A DNA stretch of 64,000 bases, from the NCBI GenBank assembly GCA_021298655.1, contig JAJTFK010000007.1, positions 1-64,000 of the forward strand. Direction: 5' to 3'. Made by a program: the position numbers and the translations under genes. The DNA is from Cryomorphaceae bacterium. Lineage in GTDB: Bacteria > Bacteroidota > Bacteroidia > Flavobacteriales > Schleiferiaceae. The notes under the pieces were generated by a model that did not search any database, was not told the DNA's origin, and was given only the letters and a program-made list of their open reading frames with translations. This document shows, piece by piece, positions 53,920 to 63,102 of this stretch (positions are counted from its first letter, which is position 1; every line of letters begins with the position of its first letter).

Positions 53920-54596
53920 GGGCGCAGGCTGCTCATTCCGCCGTCGACGCCCAATACCTGGCCGCTGATCCATGGGTTGTCGAGCAGGGCAAGGCCTGCC
54001 GCGGCGAGGTCTTCGGCCTCGCCCACGCGCTTGAGCGGGTGGCGTTCGGCAGCTGCGGCCGCGCGGGCTTCGTTGCCCAGCAGCTTGGACGCCAATGGAG
54101 TATTGGTAAGCGAGGGTGCAATCGCATTGACGCGCACGACGGGTGCCCACTCGGCGGCCAGCGATCGAACCAGGCCCTCAACGGCCCCTTTGGCCATGGC
54201 GATGCTCGCGTGGTAGCTCATGCCTTGCCCCACGGCCACCGTGCTAAACAGCAGCGCGGAACCCTGTCCTTCGCGAAGGGCCTTTTCGGCTTTTTGAAGC
54301 GCCAGCGCGGCCCCAAGGGCATTGATTTCAAAATCGCTGCGGAATTCCTCGGCCTTGTAGCCCTTGAAGGGCTTTAGGTTGATGCTGCCCGGGGCGTAAA
54401 CAAACCCATCTAGCCGGTCGGGAAGACCGCTTCCGTCCCACTGCAGCACGTCGGCCTGAATTTCGTGGAGGCGGGGGTTGGATCGGTCGCTGCTTCCGCG
54501 CGAAAGACCAACGACCGCGTCGCCCCGTTCGAGCAGGAGATCGGTAAGGGCGCGACCGATTCCGCTGCGGTGCCCCGCGATAAAGTAGGTTTTCAT
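53916..54596 (-). CDS. Short-chain dehydrogenase-like protein with altered active site
   Basis: Rossmann fold with MKTYFIAGHRSGIGRALTDL (glycine motif) and LDGFVYAPGSINLKP. S118 (LLFSTVAVG) and K136 (AMAKGAVEGL) of the catalytic set are present, but the tyrosine four residues before the lysine is I132 (SIAMAK), so it probably lacks normal SDR oxidoreductase chemistry or uses Y128 nearby. Length 226. It is the first gene of the flavin reductase-DUF2256-photolyase operon. NAD(P) specificity is not clear. Confidence 0.8.
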   Translation of the reverse strand: MKTYFIAGHRSGIGRALTDLLLERGDAVVGLSRGSSDRSNPRLHEIQADVLQWDGSGLPDRLDGFVYAPGSINLKPFKGYKAEEFRSDFEINALGAALALQKAEKALREGQGSALLFSTVAVGQGMSYHASIAMAKGAVEGLVRSLAAEWAPVVRVNAIAPSLTNTPLASKLLGNEARAAAAAERHPLKRVGEAEDLAAAGLALLDNPWISGQVLGVDGGMSSLRP

Positions 54597-54619
54597 ACTT
54601 GAGCTAACACCGCTCGGAC

Positions 54620-54627
54620 TACTTTTG
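54620..54627 (+). promoter_or_regulatory. TAnnTTTG promoter box for hutH
   Basis: TACTTTTG, 16 bases before the ATG at 54644. Confidence 0.6.
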
Positions 54628-54643
54628 TTGAAACCCTCAACGA

Positions 54644-56149
54644 ATGGCCCATCCCGTGCTAAATCTTATTCAAACGTGGTCGCTGAGCGACTGGAATGCC
54701 GTAGCCGAGGGCCGTGCCGAGCTCGTGCTGCGTGCCGAAGACCGCGCCGCCGTGGCCGCCAACCGCGCCGCCGTGGAACGCGGCATCGAGCAGGGTAGGG
54801 TGGTTTACGGGGTGAATACCGGTTTTGGTGCGCTTTGCACCACGGCCGTTGACCGCCGCGACCTTCAGGCGCTGCAGCGCAACCTGATCATGAGCCATGC
54901 GGCCGGAGCAGGTCCCTTGGCGTCGCCCGCGGTGGTGCGTTTGATGCTGGCGGCCAAAGCGCGCAACCTGGCCCGTGCCCATTCCGGCGTGCGCCCCGAG
55001 CTGCTTGACGCCGTCCTCACGCTGTACCGCGAAGACGCGCTTCCCGAAGTTCCTCTGATGGGCTCGCTGGGCGCGTCGGGTGACTTGGCCCCCCTGGCGC
55101 ATTTATCGTTGGCCCTCCTCGGTGAAGCCCACGTACTGCACCGCGGCACCCGCGTTTCGTCCGCGCAGTTTTGGCGTAATCTGGGCCAAAATCCCCAAGT
55201 TCTCGAGGCGAAAGAGGGCTTAGCGTTGATCAACGGCACGCAATTCATGCAGGCCGTGGGCCTGGCCTCTGCCCTCAAAGCGGCGCAGCTCGCGCAGTGG
55301 GCCGATGCCGTGGGCACCGCGTCGCTACTGGCGTACGATGGAATGCCTTCGCCCTTTGAAGCACGGGTTCATGCCCTGCGTCCCCACCTGGGTCAGGGAC
55401 TTGTGGCCCAAAACGTGCGCGAATGGGCCGCGGGTTCGCCGCTCTGGCACGACCAAAAGGCCCACGTGCAGGACCCGTACTCGTTTCGGTGCATGCCCCA
55501 AGTGCATGGAGCAAGCCGCGACGCCTGGCGGTACGTGGTGGGGGTGCTGGAAACCGAATCTGCCTCGGTTACCGACAACCCGCTCGTATTCACCGACAGC
55601 GGCGATGGCGTGAGTGCCGGTCATTTTCACGGACAACCGCTGGCGCTGGCTTTTGACTACGCCAAGATTGCGAGTGCGGAATGGGGCAGCATCAGCGAGC
55701 GCCGAATCAACCAGCTTACGCTGGGCAAGCGCGGACTCCCCATGTTTTTGGCGGCCGACAGCGGCGTCGAAAGCGGCCTCATGATCGTGCAGTACGCCGC
55801 GGCCGCCTTGGTTAGCCGCAACAAGCAGCGCGCCACGCCCGCCAGTGCCGACAGCATCGACAGCAGTGCCGGCCAAGAGGACCACGTGAGCATGGGCGCC
55901 AACGCGGCCACGGATTTGCACGAAGTGTTGGGCAATGTGGAACGCATCCTTTCCATGGAATGGCTGTGTGCGGTGCAGGCCGCCGAGCGCAGCGGGCGAA
56001 ATCTTGGTCCCCGCTTGGAAGCGCTTAAAAACGACTTTCGCCGCAGCTACCCTGCCGTTTCAGGGGACTACTACGCCCACGAAGGCATGGAGGCCGCTTT
56101 GGCCTTTCTGCAGTCCACGACGTTGGGGTCGCTCGACCACGCGTTTTAA
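54644..56149 (+). CDS. hutH: Histidine ammonia-lyase
   Basis: HutH deaminates histidine to urocanate. The MIO prosthetic group forms from ASG in GSLGASGDLAPLAH (about residue 148), and YGVNTGFGALC, NGTQFMQAVGLASALK and SQDSLD-type SSAGQEDHVSMGANAA follow. 501 residues is normal. It stands alone here, without hutU, hutI or hutG, so histidine breakdown genes must be elsewhere. Confidence 0.95.
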   Translation: MAHPVLNLIQTWSLSDWNAVAEGRAELVLRAEDRAAVAANRAAVERGIEQGRVVYGVNTGFGALCTTAVDRRDLQALQRNLIMSHAAGAGPLASPAVVRLMLAAKARNLARAHSGVRPELLDAVLTLYREDALPEVPLMGSLGASGDLAPLAHLSLALLGEAHVLHRGTRVSSAQFWRNLGQNPQVLEAKEGLALINGTQFMQAVGLASALKAAQLAQWADAVGTASLLAYDGMPSPFEARVHALRPHLGQGLVAQNVREWAAGSPLWHDQKAHVQDPYSFRCMPQVHGASRDAWRYVVGVLETESASVTDNPLVFTDSGDGVSAGHFHGQPLALAFDYAKIASAEWGSISERRINQLTLGKRGLPMFLAADSGVESGLMIVQYAAAALVSRNKQRATPASADSIDSSAGQEDHVSMGANAATDLHEVLGNVERILSMEWLCAVQAAERSGRNLGPRLEALKNDFRRSYPAVSGDYYAHEGMEAALAFLQSTTLGSLDHAF

Positions 56150-56153
56150 CTGG

Positions 56154-56855
56154 CTACAGGCTTAGGCGCTGGGCAAAAGCCGCTACGGCATAGAGTCCGG
56201 CGGTTTCGGTGCGCAGCCGGTGCGGCCCCAGTCCGACCAGTACGGCTCCGTGGGCCTGGGCTTCGGAGATTTCGGCGTCGGTAAAATCGCCTTCGGGGCC
56301 AATAAAAACGGTCCAGGGTTCGTTGGGCGCAGCCCGAATCAGTTCGGGTAGGTAGGCGGATTCCGGGCGAAGCGCCGCAAGGGCGCATCGTCCTTTCGTC
56401 GAGGCCATTCGTTCGCTGAAGGGCGTCGGGCCGTCCAATTCCGGCAGCATTCCCTTTTGGCTTTGCTTGCACGCCGCCTGCATCACGCGAACCAATCGGT
56501 CCAGCTTGAGGTGGCGGCGCTCGGAACGGGCACATTCCACCAACGAAACGCGGTGCACGCCCAGCTCCACCGCCTTTTCGAGCAGCCACTCGATGCGGTC
56601 CATGTTCTTGGTCGGTGCAATGACCAGATGAAAGCAGCCCGAAACGCTGCCGTAGCTCGGGAGCTCCCGAGCCCGCGCAACCACGGCGCCCCGCTTGCCC
56701 AAAAAGTGCAGGGGACCTTCCCAAGCGGAACCCAATCCGTCAAGCACGCGAACCACGTCGCCGTCGTTCAGGCGCAACACTTTGTGGGCGTGGTGCGCTT
56801 CGTCTTCGAGCAAGGCCACGTCGGCTCCCTGGCGAATGCCCCAGAAGTGGTGCAT
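56154..56855 (-). CDS. rsmE: 16S rRNA (uracil(1498)-N3)-methyltransferase
   Basis: RsmE is a SPOUT-class methyltransferase acting on 16S rRNA U1498. N-terminal RNA-binding domain (HHFWGIRQGADVALLEDEAHHAHKVLRL) and C-terminal knot (VFIGPEGDFTDAEISEAQ, VGLGPHRLRTETAGLYA) are present; 233 residues is normal. It begins directly after the rimK-like stop codon. Last gene of the tsaD operon. Confidence 0.95.
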   Translation of the reverse strand: MHHFWGIRQGADVALLEDEAHHAHKVLRLNDGDVVRVLDGLGSAWEGPLHFLGKRGAVVARARELPSYGSVSGCFHLVIAPTKNMDRIEWLLEKAVELGVHRVSLVECARSERRHLKLDRLVRVMQAACKQSQKGMLPELDGPTPFSERMASTKGRCALAALRPESAYLPELIRAAPNEPWTVFIGPEGDFTDAEISEAQAHGAVLVGLGPHRLRTETAGLYAVAAFAQRLSL

Positions 56856-57767
56856 TTAGGCGCCGATTTTGTCTTTGGACTTGGCCTTCGACTGGCCGTG
56901 GTGGGCCGCGATGTAGTCGATTATGTGTCCCGCTACGTCCATGCCGGTTACGGTTTCTACGCCCTCAAGCCCCGGAGACGAATTGACTTCCATGATGAGC
57001 GGACCGCGTGCGCTCTGAAGCATGTCCACACCGGCCACCTTAAGGCCCAAAGCTTTGGCGGCTTTAACCGCCATCGCGCGTTCGCTGGCCTTTAACTTGA
57101 TGGGAATGCCCGAGCCGCCGCTGTGCAGGTTGCTGCGGAATTCGCCTTCGCGACCTTGGCGCTTGTACGCGGCGACGACCTGGCCCCCGACAACAATCGC
57201 TCGGATGTCGGCGCCTTTGGCCTCCTTGATGAATTCCTGGACCAAAATGTTGGCGTCGAGCGAATAAAACGCTTCGATGACGCTGCGCGCCGCCGTTTTG
57301 GATTCGGCCAAAACAACGCCTTTGCCTTGGGTGCCCTCAAGAAGCTTGACCACCAGCGGCGCACCGCCGACTTCCTTGATGAGTGCGTCGATGTCCGAGG
57401 GCTGCTTGGCCACCGCCGTGCGCGGGATCGCAACGCCTTCCTTGGCCAAAATCTGCAGCGCGCGCAGCTTGTCGCGCGATCGAACCAGAGCGAGGCTGCT
57501 GACGGGCGTAAAAATGTGCTTCATCTCCAGCTGGCGGAGCATGGCGGCTCCGTAGTCGGTAATGGATGCACCAATGCGCGGAATGACGGCGTCGACGCCC
57601 TCAATTCGGTGGTCGCCGTAGTAAATGTCGAGTTCGTTGGCCGAAAGCACGGCGTAGCTCCGTCCAATATTCATGACTTTGGCGACGTGTCCGCGCGATT
57701 CGGCTGCCTCCACCAGGCGGCGGGTGGAGTAGAGGTTTCGGTTGGACGAAAGGATCAGTAGGTTCAT
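56856..57767 (-). CDS. RimK-family alpha-L-glutamate ligase
   Basis: An ATP-grasp ligase: LRALQILAKEGVAIPRTAVAKQP (lid), VVKLLEGTQGKGVVLAESK (P-loop), ILVQEFIKEAKGADIRAIVVGGQVVAAYKRQGREGEFRSNLH and VDMLQSARGPLIMEVNSSPGLEGVE (metal-binding NxN). RimK adds glutamate to the C-terminus of ribosomal protein S6 in E. coli; homologues in Bacteroidota are paired, as here, with a RimK-associated protease. The start ATGA overlaps the protease stop. Confidence 0.9.
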   Translation of the reverse strand: MNLLILSSNRNLYSTRRLVEAAESRGHVAKVMNIGRSYAVLSANELDIYYGDHRIEGVDAVIPRIGASITDYGAAMLRQLEMKHIFTPVSSLALVRSRDKLRALQILAKEGVAIPRTAVAKQPSDIDALIKEVGGAPLVVKLLEGTQGKGVVLAESKTAARSVIEAFYSLDANILVQEFIKEAKGADIRAIVVGGQVVAAYKRQGREGEFRSNLHSGGSGIPIKLKASERAMAVKAAKALGLKVAGVDMLQSARGPLIMEVNSSPGLEGVETVTGMDVAGHIIDYIAAHHGQSKAKSKDKIGA

Positions 57768-58201
57768 GGTGCGGATGGTGCAGGGGGAGTAAGGCGGGAA
57801 AGGTACTTCGCCGACACGTTGCGGCGGCGGACGTCGACCACAAATCCGCGCTTTAAAAAGGTTCGGCCGAGCAGCAGCTGGTGGCGCATCCGCGAACGGT
57901 CCGAAAGGCTGAATTCCTGGAGCACCACTTCGCCGTATACACGCAGCTCAAGGTGAACCAGGTAGCGCTCCTGGAGGTCGCCAAAGCTGGATTTGACTGT
58001 GGCCCTTCGGTAGGCCGTGTGGCGCGTCGTGGTTCCGTTGGGCCAGCGAACGACGAGCTCGGATCCGTCGAGGTGGTAGTTGATGCAGTGCACCGCGCAA
58101 TGGTAGGCGCCGGTGTCAATGCGCGCTTCGACGTCGGTCCAGCCCAATTCGGGCAGGTGTACGAGTTCGCTTCGTCCCAGGGGGCGCTTGATGCTAGCCA
58201 T
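57764..58201 (-). CDS. RimK-associated zinc/aspartyl protease-like protein
   Basis: Residues 1-146 match the ATP-dependent zinc protease (DUF785-like) family encoded beside rimK: SIKRPLGRSELVHLPELGWTDVEARIDTGAYHCAVHC (aspartyl-like D-T-G), TVKSSFGDLQERYLVHLELRVYGEV, SLSDRSRMRHQLLLGRTFLKRGFVVDV. E. coli RimB-like proteins remove glutamate tails added by RimK or regulate it. The start is taken at 58201 (MASIKRP). It overlaps the end of tsaD by eight bases. Confidence 0.85.
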   Translation of the reverse strand: MASIKRPLGRSELVHLPELGWTDVEARIDTGAYHCAVHCINYHLDGSELVVRWPNGTTTRHTAYRRATVKSSFGDLQERYLVHLELRVYGEVVLQEFSLSDRSRMRHQLLLGRTFLKRGFVVDVRRRNVSAKYLSRLTPPAPSAP

Positions 58202-59237
58202 GGAGTGAAGGTACTTCCAAGCGGGCGCTGGCCGCGCGGTCCATTCCGCTAAATCGACCTTCGGCAAAGGCGTAGTAGGCGACGGCGCCAATCATTGCGG
58301 CGTTATCGGTGGCGTAGCTCAGGGGCGGAATGCCCACGGGGAGTTCGCGTCGAAGGCCCCAGGCCTCGAATTCACGGCGAAGCAGGCGGTTGGCCGCCAC
58401 GCCGCCCGCGAGAACTGCATACCGATGTTCGGGCTGAAGGGCCCGGTCCAAGCGATCGAGCAGGGGCTGGACCAAGGCAAGTCGAGCCGAAGCGCACCAA
58501 TCATTGAGGTCCTCGGTCAGGGTTTCGGGGCGCAGCTTTTGTTCCTTTTGAAGGGCGTACAGGATGCTGGTTTTAAGTCCGCTGTAGCTGAAATCAAGCC
58601 CGGGGGTTTGCATTCGAGCCAGCGCAAACCGCTGCGGATTTCCGAATTCCGCGCGGCGGTCGACTTCGGGCCCGCCGGGGTAGGGAAGCCCAAACATCTT
58701 GGCCGCCTTATCGAAGGCTTCGCCTACGGCGTCGTCCAGGGTTCCGCCCAAAAGACGAAAATCGAAGGGTCCCCGAACGTCAAACAGCTGGGTGTGGCCG
58801 CCCGAAACCACCAAGGCAAGAAAGGGAAAGCCTTCGAGCGGGCGTTCCTGCACTCCGGGCTCCATCAGGCTGTGGGCCAGCACGTGGGCTTGAATGTGGT
58901 GAACCCCGATAAAGGGAAGGTCCAGCGACTGCGCGAGGGCCTTGGCGGTGCCGTGGCCCACCAGCAGCGAACCGAGCAATCCCGGACCTTCGGTAGCGGC
59001 CACCGCGTCGAGTTCACCAAACGCAACACCCGCCTGAGCCAGGGCCGCGCGAACCGTCGGTACAAGGGTTTGCAGGTGCGCCCTCGAGGCGAGTTCCGGA
59101 ACCACGCCGCCGTAGGCCTCGTGAACCGTTTGGCTGTAAACCACGTTGGACAGCACCCGTCGGCCGCGCAGCACCGCCGCCCCGCTGTCGTCGCAGCTGC
59201 TTTCAATGGAAAGGATTAGGGGCTCTGCCGGCTTCAT
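58194..59237 (-). CDS. tsaD: tRNA N6-adenosine threonylcarbamoyltransferase TsaD
   Basis: TsaD transfers threonylcarbamoyl to A37 of ANN-decoding tRNAs, with TsaB and TsaE. IESSCDDSGAAVL, VVPELASRAHLQTLVP, GVHHIQAHVLAHSL, VSGGHTQLFDVRGP (metal/active site) and VLAGGVAANRLLRREFEAWG are hallmarks. 347 residues is normal. It starts the operon with the protease, rimK-like and rsmE genes, four bases after a perfect promoter box. Confidence 0.97.
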   Translation of the reverse strand: MKPAEPLILSIESSCDDSGAAVLRGRRVLSNVVYSQTVHEAYGGVVPELASRAHLQTLVPTVRAALAQAGVAFGELDAVAATEGPGLLGSLLVGHGTAKALAQSLDLPFIGVHHIQAHVLAHSLMEPGVQERPLEGFPFLALVVSGGHTQLFDVRGPFDFRLLGGTLDDAVGEAFDKAAKMFGLPYPGGPEVDRRAEFGNPQRFALARMQTPGLDFSYSGLKTSILYALQKEQKLRPETLTEDLNDWCASARLALVQPLLDRLDRALQPEHRYAVLAGGVAANRLLRREFEAWGLRRELPVGIPPLSYATDNAAMIGAVAYYAFAEGRFSGMDRAASARLEVPSLHG

Positions 59238-59241
59238 GGCA

Positions 59242-59249
59242 CAAAATTA
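59242..59249 (-). promoter_or_regulatory. TAnnTTTG promoter box for the tsaD operon
   Basis: TAATTTTG, TGCC, ATG. Perfect match and four-base spacing. Confidence 0.65.
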
Positions 59250-59255
59250 GGGCGC

Positions 59256-59263
59256 TACCTTAG
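59256..59263 (+). promoter_or_regulatory. TAnnTTTG-like box for tamB
   Basis: TACCTTAG, CAGC, ATG at 59268. One mismatch; the entire tsaD-tamB gap is 30 bases, so the two promoters are back to back. Confidence 0.5.
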
Positions 59264-59267
59264 CAGC

Positions 59268-62200
59268 ATGGCGGTTCGCGCACTTCGGATTCTTGGATTT
59301 AGTCTTCTCGGCCTGATTTTGGTCGTCGTGCTTGGGCTGGCCGCGCTTTCGATCAACCCAAAATGGGTAAGTCGTCCGGCCGAAAACGGGCTGCGTACCT
59401 ACCTCACGACGCACCCCCTGGCGGATTCCGCGCGCCTCGAGTTTCGGTCGCTTGAATGGAAGCCCCTGCGCGGACTGTCCCTTCGCGGGGTTCACCTACA
59501 TCGGGGTGTGGAAGGCGTCTACCTCGAATCGGTTACCCTCAGCGGCCTTGGTTGGCGCAACGGCCGACTGTATGCGGAGCGGCTAGAGCTCGATTCCCTC
59601 GTGGTAACCGGGGTTCCGGGTGCCCATTGGGCGGATTGGTTTGCGCCATGGAGTGACCCTGCCGATACCGCACGGTCGACGCTGGCCCTGGAAGTTGGCC
59701 ACGTTTCGCTCGGATTTTGGGCCCGCGACCTCGAAGGGGACACGCTCGTTGGACCTTCGAAACTTCGCATGCAGCATGTCGTCTGGGAATCCAGCGCGCT
59801 TGAAGCGCGCGCACGCCTGGAGTTAGCGGTTCCGGCCGCGGGTTCCGTGCTTGCCGACGTGCGGATGCAGCGCGATACGGTTGTGCTCGACATGTCGTGG
59901 GAGGCCTATCGGGCCGGGCTTGCCTACCGCGGAAATCTTATTGAATTTTCACTGCGGGACACATCGTCTAATGAATTAATTATTAAGGCATTAAGAGATG
60001 GAAAAAAATGGAAAATTCCCAAGCAACAGCTCGCTTGGGATGCGGTTTCTTTGGCGGCCGAGGGACATTGGGACGGGACGAACGGTCGCCTGCGCATGGA
60101 GGGCTCGGGCCTTGCTGCGGAGCTCAATACCCGCGGCGACCGGGTAAACCTAAGGCTTCAGGCCGATTCCACCCAGTTCCCCGAAGCGCAGACGTGGATG
60201 GCCCACGGTGTGCTGAACGGCCGCTACGGAGGCAATGAATGGTCCATTCGGGGCAATGACCTGTACGCTGGGTTTGGAACGGAACGCCAGCACGTTCAGG
60301 AAGTGGATGCACGGGGTACGCCGTCGCGCTGGACCCTTCGCCTTCGCGAAGCGCGGTACGGCGAACTTTCGGCCAGCGGAGACTACGCCCTGGCCGACGT
60401 AGCGGCTCGCTGGGTACCCAATTCGCCGCTCCGCCCGGGGATGGGGCTGCCCGCGGTTCATGGACTGGACGCAAATTGGTCGTTGGCAAATCCGTATAAC
60501 TTGCGGATGGTGGCCTTTGACAGCGTCGCGAACGTTGGGGCTTTTGTGGCTACGGTGCGCAACGGAGCTTGGGATGCGGCCGCCCATTTTGGGCCCTACC
60601 GACTGCAAAGCCGTTTTACGCGGCTCCCGAACGCGTGGGCGCTCCCCGAAATGACCGCTTCGGGGCTGGCCGAACAGGTAGTTGCGGGTCGTTTGGCGGT
60701 ATTGGATTCGCTCGGCTTCGCCTCGCTCGACCTCACAGGCCCCGAGCTCAACCTTCACCTCGCCCACGATCCTGCGTCCACCGTGGGAACCGCCTGGTGG
60801 TCATCCGAAGGAACCCGGGCCACGTGGATGTACCGAGCATCGGCATCCACCGTTCGCCACGACTTCGCCTGGAATGGCGAAGAAACCGCCCAGCTGCACC
60901 TGGAAGCCCAGTCCGGAGACAGCCTGCGCGTCGTTGCGCGCGGTTCGGCCATGCATCCGCGCGGCGGACAGGCCGAACTCGAAGCCCGAATTTGGCCTCA
61001 CGGACCGGAGTGGGATGGACGCCTGCACCACGGATTTGCCGACGTTTGGGACCGCCCCAAATCCGGCGACAGCCTCCAGCTCCACGGGGAACTGCGCGGT
61101 GCCCAGCATTTTAGCTACAATTTTGAAAAACAGCGCCTTGCCTTCACCGACCCCCTGTACTGGACCAGCCCCGAGGGTCAGCTGGCCTTGGGCGGTGCGC
61201 TAAGCCCAAACGAAGTGGAAGTGCTGCGCATTCAAGCGCGCAACGTTCGCATACCCTTTTGGTCCCGCGTAGCCGGACTGGCCGACGCGGAATTGGGCGG
61301 TTCGCTCGCCCTGGATGCCGTCGTGGTAGGTGAACTCTCGGGCTGGGCCCTTTCGGGAGGACTTCGTACCGACTCCCTGAGCCTCAAAAACCAACCCCTG
61401 GGCCAGCTAAACCTCGATTTGGATTACGTTCCCGAGCGCGACCTTGCCGAACTTTCGCTGAATTGGAGCCATGGCGACACCGCCCTAGTCCGGCTCAAGG
61501 GTACGTTGGGCAGCAACGGCTTTTCGGCCAAAACCGACCAGCTGAATATTCCGCTGCGCTGGGTACGGCCCTTCGCCGACGGCGCGGTAAACGACCTGTC
61601 GGGCCGGCTCCAAGGGCGGGTTCAGCTCGCTTCCCGGCCGGATTTCTCGGAGTTCACGTGGTCCGGCAGCGGCTTTTGGTCCAACGCCCACCTGCGCATT
61701 CCCACGGTTGGCTTGGGCCTAACCGGTACCGCTCCCTGGAGGCTCACCGACAAGGCGTTTACGTTGGGTCCCGCCCGTTTTGCCGATCACCGCGGCGTAG
61801 GATCCGCCGAAATCACGGCGAACCTTTCCTTCACGGGCAGCGAATGGGTTGATCTGCGCTTCAAAACCGAGCGCATGGTGGTACTGGACCTTCCGCCGAG
61901 CCGCAAGGCGGATTTTTACGGCTACATGGTTGCGTCGGGTTCCGGAAGGCTTCACGGCAGCAGCCGCGCCCTGAACCTTGATGTTCGGGCAAAATCCGCG
62001 GATTCGTCGGTTTTTGTGCTACCCTTGGACGCGCCGGTGTCGCTCGATGAGGTTGAGTTTCTCAGCTTCCGCGAACGGAACCAGCCCCAAAAGCTCCGCA
62101 AGCGCACCAACGACGACTTTCGGTTTGACCTGCATCTGGATCTCGATGTTACCGAGGATGTCTTGGCACGCCTAATTCTGGACGAGACCTTGGGTGACGT

Positions 62201-63080
62201 GATCGAAGCCCGCGGCAACGGGCCCATTCAACTCGATGTTCCCTGGGTGGGCGACATGGCGCTTCGCGGCGGCCTGACGCTGGATCGGGGCACCTACCTG
62301 TTCACCTTGGGGAATTTGGTCAACAAACCCTTTAGCTTGGTTCCGGGCGGAACCATTCGCTGGACCGGCGATCCCTATGCGGCCCAAATGAACCTGACCG
62401 CCTTGTACCGTACCCGAGCCGACGTGAAGGACTACCTCGCCCTTCCGGAGGCGGGACGCCAGAATATTGACGTCGGCTTGCGCGCTACCGGTCCCCTGTT
62501 CCAGCCCCAACTGGCCTTTGACGTGAGCATGCCCAACGCCGGAGAACTCGCCAAAGCGGCCTTGGCCAGTCGCTTGAGCTACGCCGACGAACGAACGACC
62601 CAAGTACTCAGCCTGCTCACCATCAGCTCATTTTGGCTCGGATCGTCGCCCTTAGCGGCCCAGGGAATGCAAGCGGTCGAGAGCAATACGACCCAGGTTC
62701 TCGCATCGCAGTTCACCAATTTTGTCACTCAGGGATTGGGGGCGGACTGGGACGTGAACCTGGCTTATTCAACGAATTCGGCTGCGGCCCAGCGCGAAAT
62801 GGAAGCCAGCATCGGCAAGAGTTTTCTCGACGATCGCCTGAGCATTCAAACGGAATGGGGCATCCCCATTGGGCAATCCCAGCCCAGCATCGGCCTCGGC
62901 GATATTGAAGTGCGCTATCAGCTGTCGGAAGACGGTCGGTGGAGCGCCAAGGCCTACCAGCGGCGAAACGACCAGATGATGCAAACCGGCGTGGTGGGAA
63001 GCCAACGCCAGGGCGTGGGCCTTCGGTTTGAGCAGAGCGGTGCGTCCTGGAACCAGCTCCTGCGGGGTTCCCGGCGCTAA
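59268..63080 (+). CDS. tamB: Translocation and assembly module protein TamB (DUF490)
   Basis: An N-terminal transmembrane anchor (ALRILGFSLLGLILVVVLGLAAL) and 1270 residues of amphipathic beta repeats typical of TamB/AsmA-like lipid-bridge proteins, ending in the DUF490 region (YLALPEAGRQNIDVGLRATG, AFDVSMPNAGELAKAALAS, RTTQVLSLLTISSFWLGSS, DIEVRYQLSEDGRWSAKAYQR). TamB spans the periplasm and helps outer membrane protein or lipid transport. No BamA-like partner is adjacent. Confidence 0.93.
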   Translation: MAVRALRILGFSLLGLILVVVLGLAALSINPKWVSRPAENGLRTYLTTHPLADSARLEFRSLEWKPLRGLSLRGVHLHRGVEGVYLESVTLSGLGWRNGRLYAERLELDSLVVTGVPGAHWADWFAPWSDPADTARSTLALEVGHVSLGFWARDLEGDTLVGPSKLRMQHVVWESSALEARARLELAVPAAGSVLADVRMQRDTVVLDMSWEAYRAGLAYRGNLIEFSLRDTSSNELIIKALRDGKKWKIPKQQLAWDAVSLAAEGHWDGTNGRLRMEGSGLAAELNTRGDRVNLRLQADSTQFPEAQTWMAHGVLNGRYGGNEWSIRGNDLYAGFGTERQHVQEVDARGTPSRWTLRLREARYGELSASGDYALADVAARWVPNSPLRPGMGLPAVHGLDANWSLANPYNLRMVAFDSVANVGAFVATVRNGAWDAAAHFGPYRLQSRFTRLPNAWALPEMTASGLAEQVVAGRLAVLDSLGFASLDLTGPELNLHLAHDPASTVGTAWWSSEGTRATWMYRASASTVRHDFAWNGEETAQLHLEAQSGDSLRVVARGSAMHPRGGQAELEARIWPHGPEWDGRLHHGFADVWDRPKSGDSLQLHGELRGAQHFSYNFEKQRLAFTDPLYWTSPEGQLALGGALSPNEVEVLRIQARNVRIPFWSRVAGLADAELGGSLALDAVVVGELSGWALSGGLRTDSLSLKNQPLGQLNLDLDYVPERDLAELSLNWSHGDTALVRLKGTLGSNGFSAKTDQLNIPLRWVRPFADGAVNDLSGRLQGRVQLASRPDFSEFTWSGSGFWSNAHLRIPTVGLGLTGTAPWRLTDKAFTLGPARFADHRGVGSAEITANLSFTGSEWVDLRFKTERMVVLDLPPSRKADFYGYMVASGSGRLHGSSRALNLDVRAKSADSSVFVLPLDAPVSLDEVEFLSFRERNQPQKLRKRTNDDFRFDLHLDLDVTEDVLARLILDETLGDVIEARGNGPIQLDVPWVGDMALRGGLTLDRGTYLFTLGNLVNKPFSLVPGGTIRWTGDPYAAQMNLTALYRTRADVKDYLALPEAGRQNIDVGLRATGPLFQPQLAFDVSMPNAGELAKAALASRLSYADERTTQVLSLLTISSFWLGSSPLAAQGMQAVESNTTQVLASQFTNFVTQGLGADWDVNLAYSTNSAAAQREMEASIGKSFLDDRLSIQTEWGIPIGQSQPSIGLGDIEVRYQLSEDGRWSAKAYQRRNDQMMQTGVVGSQRQGVGLRFEQSGASWNQLLRGSRR

Positions 63081-63102
63081 AACCTCAAGCCAATCGGTAC
63101 CG

